From NCBI RefSeq assembly GCF_003023845.1, contig NZ_PYFT01000001.1, positions 5,828,001 to 5,892,000 on the forward strand: DNA of 64,000 nt, written 5' to 3'. This DNA is from Adhaeribacter arboris. Lineage in GTDB: Bacteria; Bacteroidota; Bacteroidia; Cytophagales; Hymenobacteraceae. The translations under genes were made by a program, and so were the position numbers. Under the pieces are notes generated by a model. It was given only the letters and a program-made list of their open reading frames with translations, ran no database searches and was not told the origin of the DNA. Of the stretch, positions 26,461 through 35,238 are shown piece after piece (the stretch's first letter is position 1; every line of letters starts with the position of its first letter).

Positions 26461-27564
26461 GTGGAAAAATCAAGTAACCAGCAGATAAAAGAACTGATAG
26501 AACTCAACGAAGAGTTGGAGAACTATTTCAGTAATACCATTATTCCCCAGCTTTTCGTGGATGCTAATTTAATTCTGCGCAAGTTTACCCCGCCGGCCAT
26601 GAAACAGTTTAGCTTTTCGCCCGACCATATTGGTCGGCCCATAGCCGAGATGGTCGATCACATTCGTTATTCCACCATCACGGAGAATATTCAGCAGGTA
26701 ATCGATACGGGTCAGATTCTGGAGAAAGAAATTCAAACGACGGATTTGCGCTGGTTTCAGATGAATATCATTCCTTACCTGATTAAAAAGCATAATAAGG
26801 CAAATGGCGTCATTATTACTTTTGTCGATATTACCGACCGGATTAAAACTTTGCGGGAGGTAGAAAAGCTCAATGCCTCCCACGAAACCTTTATCTATTC
26901 CGTTTCGCACGATTTAAAAGTACCCTTAGCCAATATTGAAGGCTTGGTGGAACTTTTAATGGTGACTTCTCGCGAGTTAATGGCAGAGGAAGGAAAAGAG
27001 AACCAAGAGCAAAAAAATATTGCGGATTTTTTGGTTCAATCCATTAAAACAATGCGGACTATTATTAATGATCTTTCCGAGATTGCTAAAATAGAAGGTA
27101 ATTACCAGGAAAAGGGGGAAAAACTGCGCTTCGCCGATATTATTCAGGAAGTAGTATGGACGCTCCAGGACAAAATTCATGAAAGCCAGGCGCAAATCCA
27201 ACTAGACATTCAGGAGCCGGTAATGGAGTTCTCCCGCAAAAACCTGCGCAGTATCTTGTATAATCTTTTAAGCAATGCCCTTAAATATCAACCACCCGGC
27301 CAGGTTCCGGTAATTAGAATTAAAACCGAAAAGAATAATGGTATGGTTCAACTAGCCGTGAAAGATAATGGCGTAGGAATTACGGCAGAGAAAAAGGAAC
27401 TTCTCTTCACCCGATTTACCCGCCTGCAAACCGATAGAGAAGGAACGGGTATTGGGCTTTACCTGGTAAAAAAGATTGTTGAAAATGTGGGCGGCGAGAT
27501 CCGGGTTGAGAGTACGCCGGGAGAAGGTTCGGAGTTTATCGTTTCTTTGCAAGCAACCGCTTAA
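26461..27564 (+). CDS. PAS-domain cytoplasmic sensor histidine kinase
   Basis: 367 residues starting at GTG. There is no membrane segment. A PAS-like domain occupies residues ~20-125 (PQLFVDANLILRKFTPPAM ... VIITFVDITDR), as in CheR-type PAS sensors; HisKA has His150 (IYSVSHDLKVPL) and the HATPase shows NLLSNALKYQ, DNGVGI and GTGIGLYLVKKIV. A cytosolic signal is presumed. No response regulator is adjacent. Confidence 0.9.
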   Translation: MEKSSNQQIKELIELNEELENYFSNTIIPQLFVDANLILRKFTPPAMKQFSFSPDHIGRPIAEMVDHIRYSTITENIQQVIDTGQILEKEIQTTDLRWFQMNIIPYLIKKHNKANGVIITFVDITDRIKTLREVEKLNASHETFIYSVSHDLKVPLANIEGLVELLMVTSRELMAEEGKENQEQKNIADFLVQSIKTMRTIINDLSEIAKIEGNYQEKGEKLRFADIIQEVVWTLQDKIHESQAQIQLDIQEPVMEFSRKNLRSILYNLLSNALKYQPPGQVPVIRIKTEKNNGMVQLAVKDNGVGITAEKKELLFTRFTRLQTDREGTGIGLYLVKKIVENVGGEIRVESTPGEGSEFIVSLQATA

Positions 27565-27811
27565 AGATTTATTCCTGCTTTCTTCTTTTAATTCGCAAGA
27601 TGAAAAGAAAACGAAATAGTACCCGGTATATGAATCAAACCCTTACCAAAAGATAAATGAAAGCTGGTTTTATGACTAAGCAATTTCCTCCTGTTTTATC
27701 TATTTTCAACCACTTACTTGAATATGGTAAAATATTTATTTAGGATAGAAAGAAATTAATGAACGTAAGAGGTTATTAATATGTCATAAGTATATAATTT
27801 AAAAAAATAAG

Positions 27812-28003
27812 ATGACTAACGGAGTAGTAAAATTCTTTAATGACCAAAAAGGATTCGGTTTTATTAAAGAAACAAATTCAGATCAGGATTACTTTGTCCA
27901 CGTATCGGGCTTATTGCAAGATATTCGAGAAAATGACCAAGTAACTTTTGACCTGCAAGAAGGAAAAAAAGGACTAAACGCTGTGAATGTGAAACTCGTT
28001 TAG
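27812..28003 (+). CDS. Cold-shock domain protein
   Basis: 63 residues, a single cold-shock OB fold with RNP-1 (KGFGFIK) and RNP-2 (YFVHVSG). It binds single-stranded RNA/DNA and acts as an RNA chaperone. The 248-bp upstream region is AT-rich and could hold the long leader typical of csp genes. A strong terminator follows 26 bp after the stop. Confidence 0.95.
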   Translation: MTNGVVKFFNDQKGFGFIKETNSDQDYFVHVSGLLQDIRENDQVTFDLQEGKKGLNAVNVKLV

Positions 28004-28028
28004 TTGATTCATATAGCTTGTTCTCGAG

Positions 28029-28060
28029 AAGCCTTACTCTTGGTAAGGCTTTTTTATTTT
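28029..28060 (+). terminator. Rho-independent terminator after csp
   Basis: Stem AAGCCTTAC (28029-28037), loop TCTTG, complement GTAAGGCTT (28043-28051), followed by a T-rich tail. It sits 26 bp after the cold-shock gene. Confidence 0.9.
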
Positions 28061-28132
28061 CCGGGGTGCATAGCTTACTTTCTTTTATTTAAACTGTTTA
28101 GCAAAAATTTAAAAACTTTTACAACCCATAAC

Positions 28133-28360
28133 ATGAACCGAAAATATTTAGTTGATACGACCACGCACGAATATCTCTGTGTAGCACTAAAAAAAGGACA
28201 GGAATGGACCCCAAATAATCAAAAGTCTCTGGCTAGCTTTATGGGCTCCCGTCCCGCTAAGAACGAGGCGGACTTTGCCTTACTTTCCGGGGAATTTAAT
28301 GATAATTCTTTCTTTGAGACGTGGATCCGCAATGGTACTAATTTTTTGTTTCAGTACTAA
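28133..28360 (+). CDS. Hypothetical 75-residue protein
   Basis: From ATG 28133: MNRKYLVDTTTHEYLCVALK, then KKGQEWTPNNQKSLASFMGS and an acidic/aromatic end (FFETWIRNGTNFLFQ). It is soluble. I do not recognise it. Frames upstream of this ATG run through the csp terminator, so the later start is preferred. It is preceded by a plausible independent leader. Confidence 0.55.
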   Translation: MNRKYLVDTTTHEYLCVALKKGQEWTPNNQKSLASFMGSRPAKNEADFALLSGEFNDNSFFETWIRNGTNFLFQY

Positions 28361-28905
28361 AGTTTAATAAAACAAAAGCTATTGGAGCCGGCAAACTATT
28401 TTTGTCCTGGTTAACCGGTACCACCGTATCGGTTACTGAACGACCTGCTTTTCTAGTTGTCGAATTTGGCCATTTCAATCGTTCCATTAACTTTTGCTAG
28501 CCATTTGGGTTAATACCGCTTGAATATCTCCGTCGCTTTTGTTGCTTTTAACTGGTACTCATTTCGGTTTTGGTAAAGGGGTGGTTCAACTATTCTTAAC
28601 TTATCCGAATACTTTTTTTATTTTGCCTAACTCCCCTGGAGGAGCATTTTAAAAACAGCTTCTAAGAAAAAGCAAGTCCTTTATCCTTTAAGATTGTTGA
28701 ACCAGGTTACTCATTTGTTGTTTTGCCTTTCTTGATTCCGGAAAGCTTAAAACGCAAAACAACTTACTTGCTATACTAGCCCAGCCATTTTTATTAAGCA
28801 AGAGATAGTAAATTTCTGCTAACCATTGATCGTCAATAAGTTACTTTGTTGTTTAAATCCATTTAAGCTTCCATTCTTAATCGTATTACCTAATTTAAAG
28901 TATTT
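28361..28905. other. Gene-poor stretch, 545 bp
   Basis: No intact gene. The minus strand carries decayed coding-like segments (one entered separately at 28688-28840); another reads ATEIFKRY-stop-PKWLAKVNGTIEMAKF near 28470-28540. The origin is unknown. Confidence 0.4.
28688..28840 (-). pseudogene. Unassigned coding-like remnant
   Basis: About 50 codons without a Met start: LIDDQWLAEIYYLLLNKNGW, then SIASKLFCVLSFPESRKAK and a TAA at 28688-28690. The composition is protein-like, and an in-frame stop closes it upstream. I do not know the parent gene. Could be chance. Confidence 0.28.
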
Positions 28906-29781
28906 ATGGCTGTTCGCGTTTCTATTTTCCATCAAACCAAGTACGAATACGATCGGCCGGTTTTCCTATCTCCTCATTTATTCCGACTAAAGCCCGCTGC
29001 CCACAGTCGCACCCCAATCGAAGCTTATTCGCTTATTATCAAGCCCGATACGCATATAATACATTGGCAACAAGACCCTTTCGGGAACTTTGTGGCCCGG
29101 GTAGATTTTCAGGAGCCCATGCGGGAAATGTTGATTGAAGTAGAAATTATTGCCCATATGGTGCCTCTCAATCCTTTTGATTTTTTTCTGGATGCTTACG
29201 CCGAATATTTTCCTTTTACTTATGAAGCCCAATTAAAGAAAGACCTAGGCCCTTATCTGGAAGTTAGCTTACCTGGTCCGCAGATGGAACAGTTGTTACA
29301 GCGATTAGACCAGTCGAAACGAGGAACGGTGGATTTTCTGATAATGCTAAACCAACTAATATACCAGAACATTTCCTATACTGTCCGGCTGCAGCCGGGC
29401 GTGCAAACCAGCGAGGAATCTTTGATGCAGGCGTTGGGTTCCTGCCGGGATTCGGCTTGGCTATTGGTGCAGATAATGCGGCATTTGGGCTTGGCGGCGC
29501 GTTTTGTTTCGGGGTATTCGGTGCAACTTATAGCTGAAAATCTATTGCCAACCCGTTCTTTTGGGTTGGAGCAAGATGTAGTTGCTTTGCACGCCTGGGC
29601 AGAAGTATTTATTCCGGGTGCCGGTTGGATTGGACTGGACGCCACCTCGGGTTTATTAGCCGGGGAAGGACATATACCCCTGGCCTGTACTGCTAACCCG
29701 GATAGCGCTGCTCCCATAACCGGTACTACCGGGATAAGCGAAACATCCTTTACCTATATTAATAAGGTCAAACGTATTTAA
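28906..29781 (+). CDS. Transglutaminase-like cysteine protease family protein
   Basis: 291 residues. The N-terminal beta domain (bacterial transglutaminase N, residues 1-85: HQTKYEYDRPVFLSPHLFRL) is followed by the transglutaminase core with Cys180 (GSCRDSAWL), His229 (VALHAWAEVF) and Asp245 (WIGLDATSG), the full catalytic triad. Such proteins are often found with alpha-E and circularly permuted ATP-grasp genes in peptide-modifying clusters; none is seen here. A single gene, cytoplasmic. Confidence 0.92.
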   Translation: MAVRVSIFHQTKYEYDRPVFLSPHLFRLKPAAHSRTPIEAYSLIIKPDTHIIHWQQDPFGNFVARVDFQEPMREMLIEVEIIAHMVPLNPFDFFLDAYAEYFPFTYEAQLKKDLGPYLEVSLPGPQMEQLLQRLDQSKRGTVDFLIMLNQLIYQNISYTVRLQPGVQTSEESLMQALGSCRDSAWLLVQIMRHLGLAARFVSGYSVQLIAENLLPTRSFGLEQDVVALHAWAEVFIPGAGWIGLDATSGLLAGEGHIPLACTANPDSAAPITGTTGISETSFTYINKVKRI

Positions 29782-29999
29782 TACTTGACCAAATTATAAA
29801 TTAACAATTTATACCAGAAGAAAGGGTTTTAAACTGGAATAAAGCCTAATTGTATTTCTGCCCGTTGTATTAAGAAAGTACAAGTGTTTTACCAATATAA
29901 TTTTAGGAATGAAAAAGAGGTCAAAAAGAGAGAAATCATACATTAACATGAATCTTCCTTCCTGATTTCTAATTCATAATTTGGCAAAGCCTATTAAAA

Positions 30000-30281
30000 A
30001 TGTCAACTAAATATAAAATAACTATGAAGGCAGAAGAAGCCAAAAAAATTGCGGATGAGGCTATAAAATTACTGGATGAAGCAGAATTAAAAGAATTAGA
30101 GCCTTTATTTATAAGTATCAGAGAAGCGGCCGCTACGGGTAAAACAAGCATAAATGTTGATTTACTTTCTAATATAGCCCGAAAGCAATTAAATAAAAAC
30201 GGGTTTACTATCAGGTTTAGCGGTCAGAATAACGAAACGTATTGCATAGATTGGTCTAACCCAAATAGTGTTAATAGTTAA
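30000..30281 (+). CDS. Hypothetical 93-residue protein
   Basis: A helical N-terminal half (KAEEAKKIADEAIKLLDEAE) and a C-terminal half with beta character (KNGFTIRFSGQNNETYCIDW). No signal or membrane segment. I do not recognise the family. The clean ATG and gene-like codon use support coding. It begins a run of four ORFan genes to 32.0 kb. Confidence 0.6.
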   Translation: MSTKYKITMKAEEAKKIADEAIKLLDEAELKELEPLFISIREAAATGKTSINVDLLSNIARKQLNKNGFTIRFSGQNNETYCIDWSNPNSVNS

Positions 30282-30501
30282 CAATCTAAATTATATTACT
30301 AGCCTACTTATAATAAAGCTTGATACTTTATTATAAGATTAGATGGCATACTTGAAGAAATGGTTAGAATATAAAAATTCTGCCTTATACCCGGGGAATA
30401 GTAGATAATATCTTACAAAAATAAATTCGTATGATGAAGTTGCTTTCATTCGAAGAAACGACTTTTTATAAGATTTTTTAAATCGTACATAAATCATACA
30501 A

Positions 30502-30768
30502 CTACTTTATCTTGCTCAATTTTCTTTCATTTACTAATTCTTGCTCACCTAAATAAGTACGAACCTCTTCAATAAACATTCGGGTTTTATACGGGTTTTG
30601 AATAGGAATATTCACTTGATTGCCGTCCTGTAAAGTAAACGTCATTACTAAATTATTTTCAGAAGGAACAAAATGGAACAATTGACGACGCATAAGATCA
30701 ATAGTATTAAGTTCTTCCTGAATAAAAGTAATTTGTTCATCAGGCGAGATTATTTCTGAATTTTTCAT
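30502..30768 (-). CDS. Hypothetical 88-residue protein
   Basis: A helical start (DEQITFIQEELNTIDLMRRQ), a central beta region (NNLVMTFTLQDGNQVNIPI) and a helical end. Soluble and acidic. The family is unknown to me. The start at 30768 follows an AT-rich leader. Confidence 0.6.
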   Translation of the reverse strand: MKNSEIISPDEQITFIQEELNTIDLMRRQLFHFVPSENNLVMTFTLQDGNQVNIPIQNPYKTRMFIEEVRTYLGEQELVNERKLSKIK

Positions 30769-30981
30769 GGTTGCCTAGGTATATGATATTTACATCATTA
30801 TACGGCAACATCGGAATAATAACTGGATATATTGTCTTTATTAATTCACTCTTCATGGCAGGAACTCATCTGTCTACTGGCTACTGTATAGTTTAACAAT
30901 GTTTTTATTTTACTAATATTTAGATATTAATTATTTTATCCATTAATACTGCGTATACCGTATTAAATAAAATATTTGGTA

Positions 30982-31269
30982 ATGTCTTTCTTTCCTAAAT
31001 TTTTTGCCTTTAAAACAGAAATCAGCTTCGATGAAAAGAAAGAAGCTTTTCTTGCCGTACTTCTTAATATTGAAGAAAAGTATACTTTATATTTTAACAG
31101 GAAACTCCAAGAAATACCTTTAGAATTGCCAGATCAGCTGCAAAACTATTATTTACTCCGGAAAGAATTTGAATACCTTCGATTTGACTACATGTTAGAT
31201 TCCGATTTACCCATCCATATTAAGCAAGAGTGCGATGAAGCTTATCAAAAAATATGGGGTAATAAATAA
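30982..31269 (+). CDS. Hypothetical 95-residue protein
   Basis: From ATG 30982 (MSFFPKFFAFKTEISFDEKK). Helix-rich, with many charged and aromatic residues (LQNYYLLRKEFEYLRFDYML). The family is not recognised. Two codons earlier a TTG is also in frame, but the ATG is preferred. Confidence 0.6.
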   Translation: MSFFPKFFAFKTEISFDEKKEAFLAVLLNIEEKYTLYFNRKLQEIPLELPDQLQNYYLLRKEFEYLRFDYMLDSDLPIHIKQECDEAYQKIWGNK

Positions 31270-31366
31270 CTAGAAGTTACTATTTAATAAAATTATTTAG
31301 CCGATTGACTGAGCAGTTTTGATAATAGCGTAAAAAGAAAATAATTATACTTAAATACACATAGAG

Positions 31367-31507
31367 ATGAGCAAAAACAAAGGAAATAACTCTAACAAGA
31401 AAGTACCAAATCCAGTAGGCAATAAGGCGGTTTCTGATTACCAGGCAAGTAAAACGATTTTGCCAAAAGACGAGATTTTACCAAAGAAAAAAGGAAAGAG
31501 TAGTTAG
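31367..31507 (+). CDS. Small basic protein, 46 residues
   Basis: ATG at 31367, stop TAG at 31505-31507. The product is Lys- and Asn-rich (MSKNKGNNSNKKVPNPVGNK), with a Pro/Lys-rich end. It is likely disordered and may bind nucleic acid. Bacteroidota genomes contain many such short basic ORFs; coding is likely but unproven. Confidence 0.5.
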   Translation: MSKNKGNNSNKKVPNPVGNKAVSDYQASKTILPKDEILPKKKGKSS

Positions 31508-31650
31508 TTTTTTTAGCAGTTTGTTATCTATTTGATTCTTTTAATTATTAAATTATTTACAAGTAACAAACAGGTTTAATTAATAGTGAAGATATATCCG
31601 GTTGTTCTAGTAAGCAGTACGTATAGATAATTGAACCTTACTTACTTATT

Positions 31651-32013
31651 ATGAAAACCAAGATCTTTTTTCTAGCCTTATTACTGGGAGTATTACCATT
31701 TCTTGCTGTAAATACTATTGCTCAAACCAAGGATTCAATCCAAAGTCAAACTTTGGATAATCAAACCCAAAAAGAACAGGACAAACAACGCCTGAGTGAT
31801 GCTAAGAATCTGAGAAAGGACAGTAAATCCGCGGCCAAAGAAACCAAAGCTAGATCAAAAGAAGCAAACCGCATAGAAGGCGATGCTGCAGATGCTGCCA
31901 AACAAGCAAAACAAGCCTATAGAACGGAAGCCAGGGCCCAAAGAACTCGCGAGAATGCCGATAAACAAGCAAGAAAAGCGGCAAAGGCAAGTGAAAAGTC
32001 CAATAGCAATTAA
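31651..32013 (+). CDS. Exported Lys/Ala-rich helical protein
   Basis: 120 residues with a signal peptide (FFLALLLGVLPFLAVNTIAQ). The mature part is a continuous charged helix rich in Ala, Lys, Arg and Glu (ADAAKQAKQAYRTEARAQR), probably coiled-coil or disordered in the periplasm. No enzymatic motif. The function is unknown. Confidence 0.7.
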   Translation: MKTKIFFLALLLGVLPFLAVNTIAQTKDSIQSQTLDNQTQKEQDKQRLSDAKNLRKDSKSAAKETKARSKEANRIEGDAADAAKQAKQAYRTEARAQRTRENADKQARKAAKASEKSNSN

Positions 32014-32380
32014 TTTGCTGATTACTTCTGTTAACTTTTTTGTAAGCGGTTTAAGATTTTTTAAGAATCGCCTTAGTCCATTTAAGATTCTGAGTTAGTT
32101 CAGCCTATAAAGATTTAACACGATGATTCGCTTATTCTAGATATTTAAGCCACTTTCGTACCCTACCATCCCTGCCGCAGTAATGCTGACGCTATTTGTA
32201 AAAGGTAGCAGTGTTACTGCGGCATACTGCCGAGTAGTCTTCGAATAAAGTTTCTTCCTCAAATTCTTTGGATTTTGGCAAGCTGTTGAGTGCTGAATAG
32301 CTTACTTTCATAAGTAACTGTTTTAAGATAAGTTTTTTCTCTTTCTACTCTCTTTTATTTTTAGGAAAGCTTATACTTTT
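32014..32380. other. Intergenic, 367 bp, with a hairpin
   Basis: No gene. Contains the perfect 11-bp inverted repeat at 32173-32224 (separate entry) and the leader of the GNAT gene. Confidence 0.5.
32173..32224. repeat. Inverted repeat with 11-bp perfect arms
   Basis: TGCCGCAGTAA (32173-32183) and its complement TTACTGCGGCA (32214-32224) flank about 30 bp that includes a further short TGCTG / CAGTG near-pairing. It has no T-run, so a simple terminator is less likely; it could be a transposon-end relic or structured RNA. Confidence 0.6.
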
Positions 32381-32971
32381 ATGCTTCCTATGATAAAAGC
32401 AGATTATAAGGATAAAAAGTTGGTGGTAGATATACTTACCCTATCTTTTGCTGCTAACCAGAGTGTCAATTATATCATTAAGCAGGGTAATAACCAGCTG
32501 GAAAGAATCCAGTATTTAATGGAATACTCTTTCGAAGTTTGCTATTTATTTGGTGATATATTTTTAACAGAAGATAGAAATGCCTGCGCACTGATCTTAT
32601 ACCCGGATAAAAAGAAAACAACGTTTACATCTATAATATTAGACGCAAAATTAATTTTCTTTGGTATAGGCTTAATGAATATAAAAAAAACTCTTAGTCG
32701 GGAGGCTCTTATAAAGGAAATACATCCGAAAGAACCAATGTATTATTTATGGTTTATAGGCGTTCATCCCAAATATCAAAATAAAGGAATGGGCACTAAA
32801 CTGCTTAAAGAAATTCTTCGGGATAGTTACCTGAAGAAGAGAACTATTTATTTAGAAACCTCTACTTTAAAAAATTTGCCTTGGTATCAAAAACTTGGTT
32901 TTCATATTTACTACGAACTCGATTTAGGATACACCTTATTTTTTCTGAAAAGATATTTTAGTGAAAAGTAA
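32381..32971 (+). CDS. GNAT-family N-acetyltransferase
   Basis: 196 residues. The acetyl-CoA-binding motif A is seen at ~125-150 (YLWFIGVHPKYQNKGMGTKL, with the Q/R-x-x-G-x-G/A pyrophosphate loop as QNKGMG), followed by TIYLETST and WYQKLGFHIYYEL, the motif B region. Substrate unknown. A single gene; the start is the ATG at 32381, with another four codons in. Confidence 0.85.
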   Translation: MLPMIKADYKDKKLVVDILTLSFAANQSVNYIIKQGNNQLERIQYLMEYSFEVCYLFGDIFLTEDRNACALILYPDKKKTTFTSIILDAKLIFFGIGLMNIKKTLSREALIKEIHPKEPMYYLWFIGVHPKYQNKGMGTKLLKEILRDSYLKKRTIYLETSTLKNLPWYQKLGFHIYYELDLGYTLFFLKRYFSEK

Positions 32972-33132
32972 TCGTGGTGATGGTATTCGGGACAGAAATG
33001 TAGGTGGTACCATTCGTTTTCGTAGTTCGAGGGATCCGGAAAATTTAAATTTTGATGAAAATCAATGCTGAACCAATTGAATAAAAGAAGCTATTTGTTT
33101 TATGTATTAGGTAGACAGTCCACTACGAGGCA

Positions 33133-33170
33133 TAAAAAAGGGACAAACTACGATTTCTCTAGTTTGTCCC
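33133..33170 (-). terminator. Rho-independent terminator of tRNA-Arg
   Basis: On the minus strand GGGACAAACT pairs with AGTTTGTCCC (arms 33140-33149 and 33161-33170), followed by six T (plus-strand A 33134-33139). It lies 7 bp beyond the tRNA 3' end. Confidence 0.92.
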
Positions 33171-33176
33171 AGCAAG

Positions 33177-33248
33177 TGCTCCCGAAGGGATTCGAACCCC
33201 TATCATTGGTACCGGAAACCAACATTCTATCCATTGAACTACGGAAGC
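33177..33248 (-). tRNA. tRNA-Arg (anticodon CCG)
   Basis: A 72-nt cloverleaf on the minus strand: acceptor GCTTCCG with CGGGAGC plus discriminator A, D arm with AATGGATA, anticodon arm TTGGT-TTCCGGT-ACCAA giving CCG, and a T arm with GGTTCGAATCC. CCA is not encoded. A strong terminator follows. Confidence 0.95.
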
Positions 33249-33347
33249 AGGTAAAATGGTGGCACGAAATTAAAAAATAATCTGAAGGAACAAAAATCAT
33301 TTTGAGGGTTCCGACCTATTTACTTAAAAAATTCTTCTGAAATTATT

Positions 33348-34214
33348 TTAAGCAGCCAATTCTACGGTAATGCCATCTTTGTCTTGCACCTGAATACCCT
33401 TCTGTCCTATGGTTTCGGGTTTAAAAGCAGCTTCCTGCAAACGGGTTGTTAATTGGGTAAGGGCAGAAGCCTCGGGCAGTTTTATAACAAAAGAAGCTAA
33501 ACCAGTAGCCTCCGGGTTCCGCGCAGAGGCAGCACGGCTACGCCAGGTATTTAAGCCAATATGGTGGTGGTAGCCGCCGGCAGCTACAAATAAGGCACCG
33601 GGGTATGATTCCTGCATTACCGTAAAGCCTAATAATTGGTGGTAAAAAAGCCGGGCCTGATTTAAATTACTTACCTGCAAATGAATATGACCAATATGCG
33701 TTTCTGCCGCCATGCCGGTCCAGGGCTTATCGGGTACTGGTAATTCGCGCATTAAACTGGCTATATCTACCGGTTCCGTGGTCATTTGTACTTGTCCATT
33801 TTGGATGGGCCAGGTGGAGCGGGGGCAATCGGCATAGATTTCAATTCCGTTTCCGTCTGGGTCGGCGAGGTAAATGGCTTCGCTCACCAGATGGTCGCCG
33901 AAACCTTGCACCGGCCAGTTGGTTTGTGAAAAATGCTGCCACCAACGAGCCAGTTCTAACCGATTGGGAACCAGGTACGCTACATGAAACAAACCGGGTT
34001 GACGCGGGTTGTGTCGAGGCGCTGTATCGTCCTGTTCCAGCACGAGCAATGCCGGCTCTTGACCTGCGGCCGATAAATAGGCTTTAGATGGCTCTAGTTG
34101 AATTACTTGCAGTCCGATTATTTGTTCGTAAAAACGAGTAAGCACCGGCAGCTGGTGCGTGCGTAAAGTTACCTGCGCAATGCAGGTAGCAGCAGGAAGC
34201 AAGTAAGGAGCCAT
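33348..34214 (-). CDS. Two-domain VOC (glyoxalase/dioxygenase-fold) protein
   Basis: About 288 residues from ATG 34214 (MAPYLLPAATCIAQVTLR). The longer frame to 34256 adds a hydrophobic leader unlike the family. Two vicinal-oxygen-chelate domains are seen: N-terminal with LTRFYEQIIGLQV, AYLVP and DPDGNGIEIYAD, and C-terminal with HIGHIHLQVSNLNQARLFYHQLLGF and a final DGITVEL. The arrangement resembles CatE-type extradiol dioxygenases; His and Glu metal ligands appear in HIHLQV and HHHIG. The substrate is unknown. Confidence 0.85.
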   Translation of the reverse strand: MAPYLLPAATCIAQVTLRTHQLPVLTRFYEQIIGLQVIQLEPSKAYLSAAGQEPALLVLEQDDTAPRHNPRQPGLFHVAYLVPNRLELARWWQHFSQTNWPVQGFGDHLVSEAIYLADPDGNGIEIYADCPRSTWPIQNGQVQMTTEPVDIASLMRELPVPDKPWTGMAAETHIGHIHLQVSNLNQARLFYHQLLGFTVMQESYPGALFVAAGGYHHHIGLNTWRSRAASARNPEATGLASFVIKLPEASALTQLTTRLQEAAFKPETIGQKGIQVQDKDGITVELAA

Positions 34215-34273
34215 GGCATACGAAATGAAAAAGTAAATTAAGCTATTAAAATACAAATAGCTAATCTCATTCT

Positions 34274-35007
34274 TTAATCATTAGCCGGAAGACCACCCAA
34301 CGAACTTAAATATTTTACCAGCGTGCGTTTGGCAATGGGTAAAATAGAATGTTCGAACGGAAAACGAGCTCGCGCTACTACCGCAAAAGTAGCCGGATTA
34401 GGAAAATCCCGGTTTTCGCGGGCTAGCTGCAGTTTAAGACTTTCGTGCGTTAAGGCTAAACCACGTCGTACCGTATCCAAGTGTTGGGTATGAATGCCCC
34501 GGTATTGCTCGTAGTTATTTTTAAAGATAGTTATTTTATAAAAGTAGATTTTGGTTTCCTGACTCCAGAATTCTTCTAAAAATAAATAGCCTTCATTAAA
34601 ATAAATGGGCGTTATACCCACCGGGATTATTTCCAGGTGGCGCTCGACGGTGTTGTATATTTCTTTGCCGGTATCCACGGCCTGACTAAACAAGGGAGCC
34701 GCAAACTGAATAATATCTTCCAACTCTTTCATGGTTTCGTCATCGTCCACTATTTTCTGGTAAACTAATTCCAGCTTTTCAAAATCGGCTCGACTAATAC
34801 GCTCCGGAAATTGCTCGTATACTAATTTCTTATTTTTTTTATCTGCATTAAATTTTGATAATGCATAATTAAGTCCGAGAAAATGGGATACAAACGTTGA
34901 GCGCCAAATTCGGTTTTCACTCCCTGTAAATAATCGAGGAGTAGATATTTTTTGTACTCAAAATCAATCAAACCGTCACTCAGCCAGTTTACGTGCAGCT
35001 TTTTCAT
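34274..35007 (-). pseudogene. Conserved hypothetical protein split by -1 shift at A8 tract
   Basis: Two frames join into one ~244-residue protein: MKKLHVNWLSDGLIDFEYKK to the A8 run, then NKKLVYEQFPERISRADFEK and on to VDDDETMKELEDIIQF and SSLGGLPAND. At the run (plus strand T8, 34832-34839) the zero frame reads ATA AAA AAA ATA and stops 9 bp later; stepping back one base on A-AAA-AAA continues the protein. The joined product reads like a conserved Bacteroidota cytoplasmic protein of unknown function. The shift may be a programmed -1 slip, polymerase slippage, a mutation or a read error. Confidence 0.75.
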
Positions 35008-35161
35008 AATTCAGCATTCAAGAAATAATAAAGCAAAAACTCAAATCCGTAAAAGGGGGAAAGATATGCCTTTAAAACGAACCTTGTAGTTCTACATTTT
35101 TGATGAGTAAAAAATACGAAAAATAACGCATAAAGTATAATATAGTTGAAAAACGATTTTG

Positions 35162-35203
35162 CATAAAAAATCCTATTCCCACAACAGAAACAGGATTGCT
35201 AGA
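35162..35203 (-). terminator. Rho-independent terminator after the DUF4142 gene
   Basis: On the minus strand AATCCTGTTTC pairs with GGAATAGGATT (two G-T pairs), loop TGTTGTG, then TTTT. It lies about 35 bp past the stop at 35239. Confidence 0.75.
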
Positions 35204-35238
35204 CTTATAAAACAAATTATTGGTTAGGCAGTCAATTT

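Noticed and set aside
34215-34256. Longer N-terminus for the VOC protein
   Set aside because: The extra 14 residues are hydrophobic and are not expected for this cytoplasmic fold; the ATG at 34214 starts right before the first domain.
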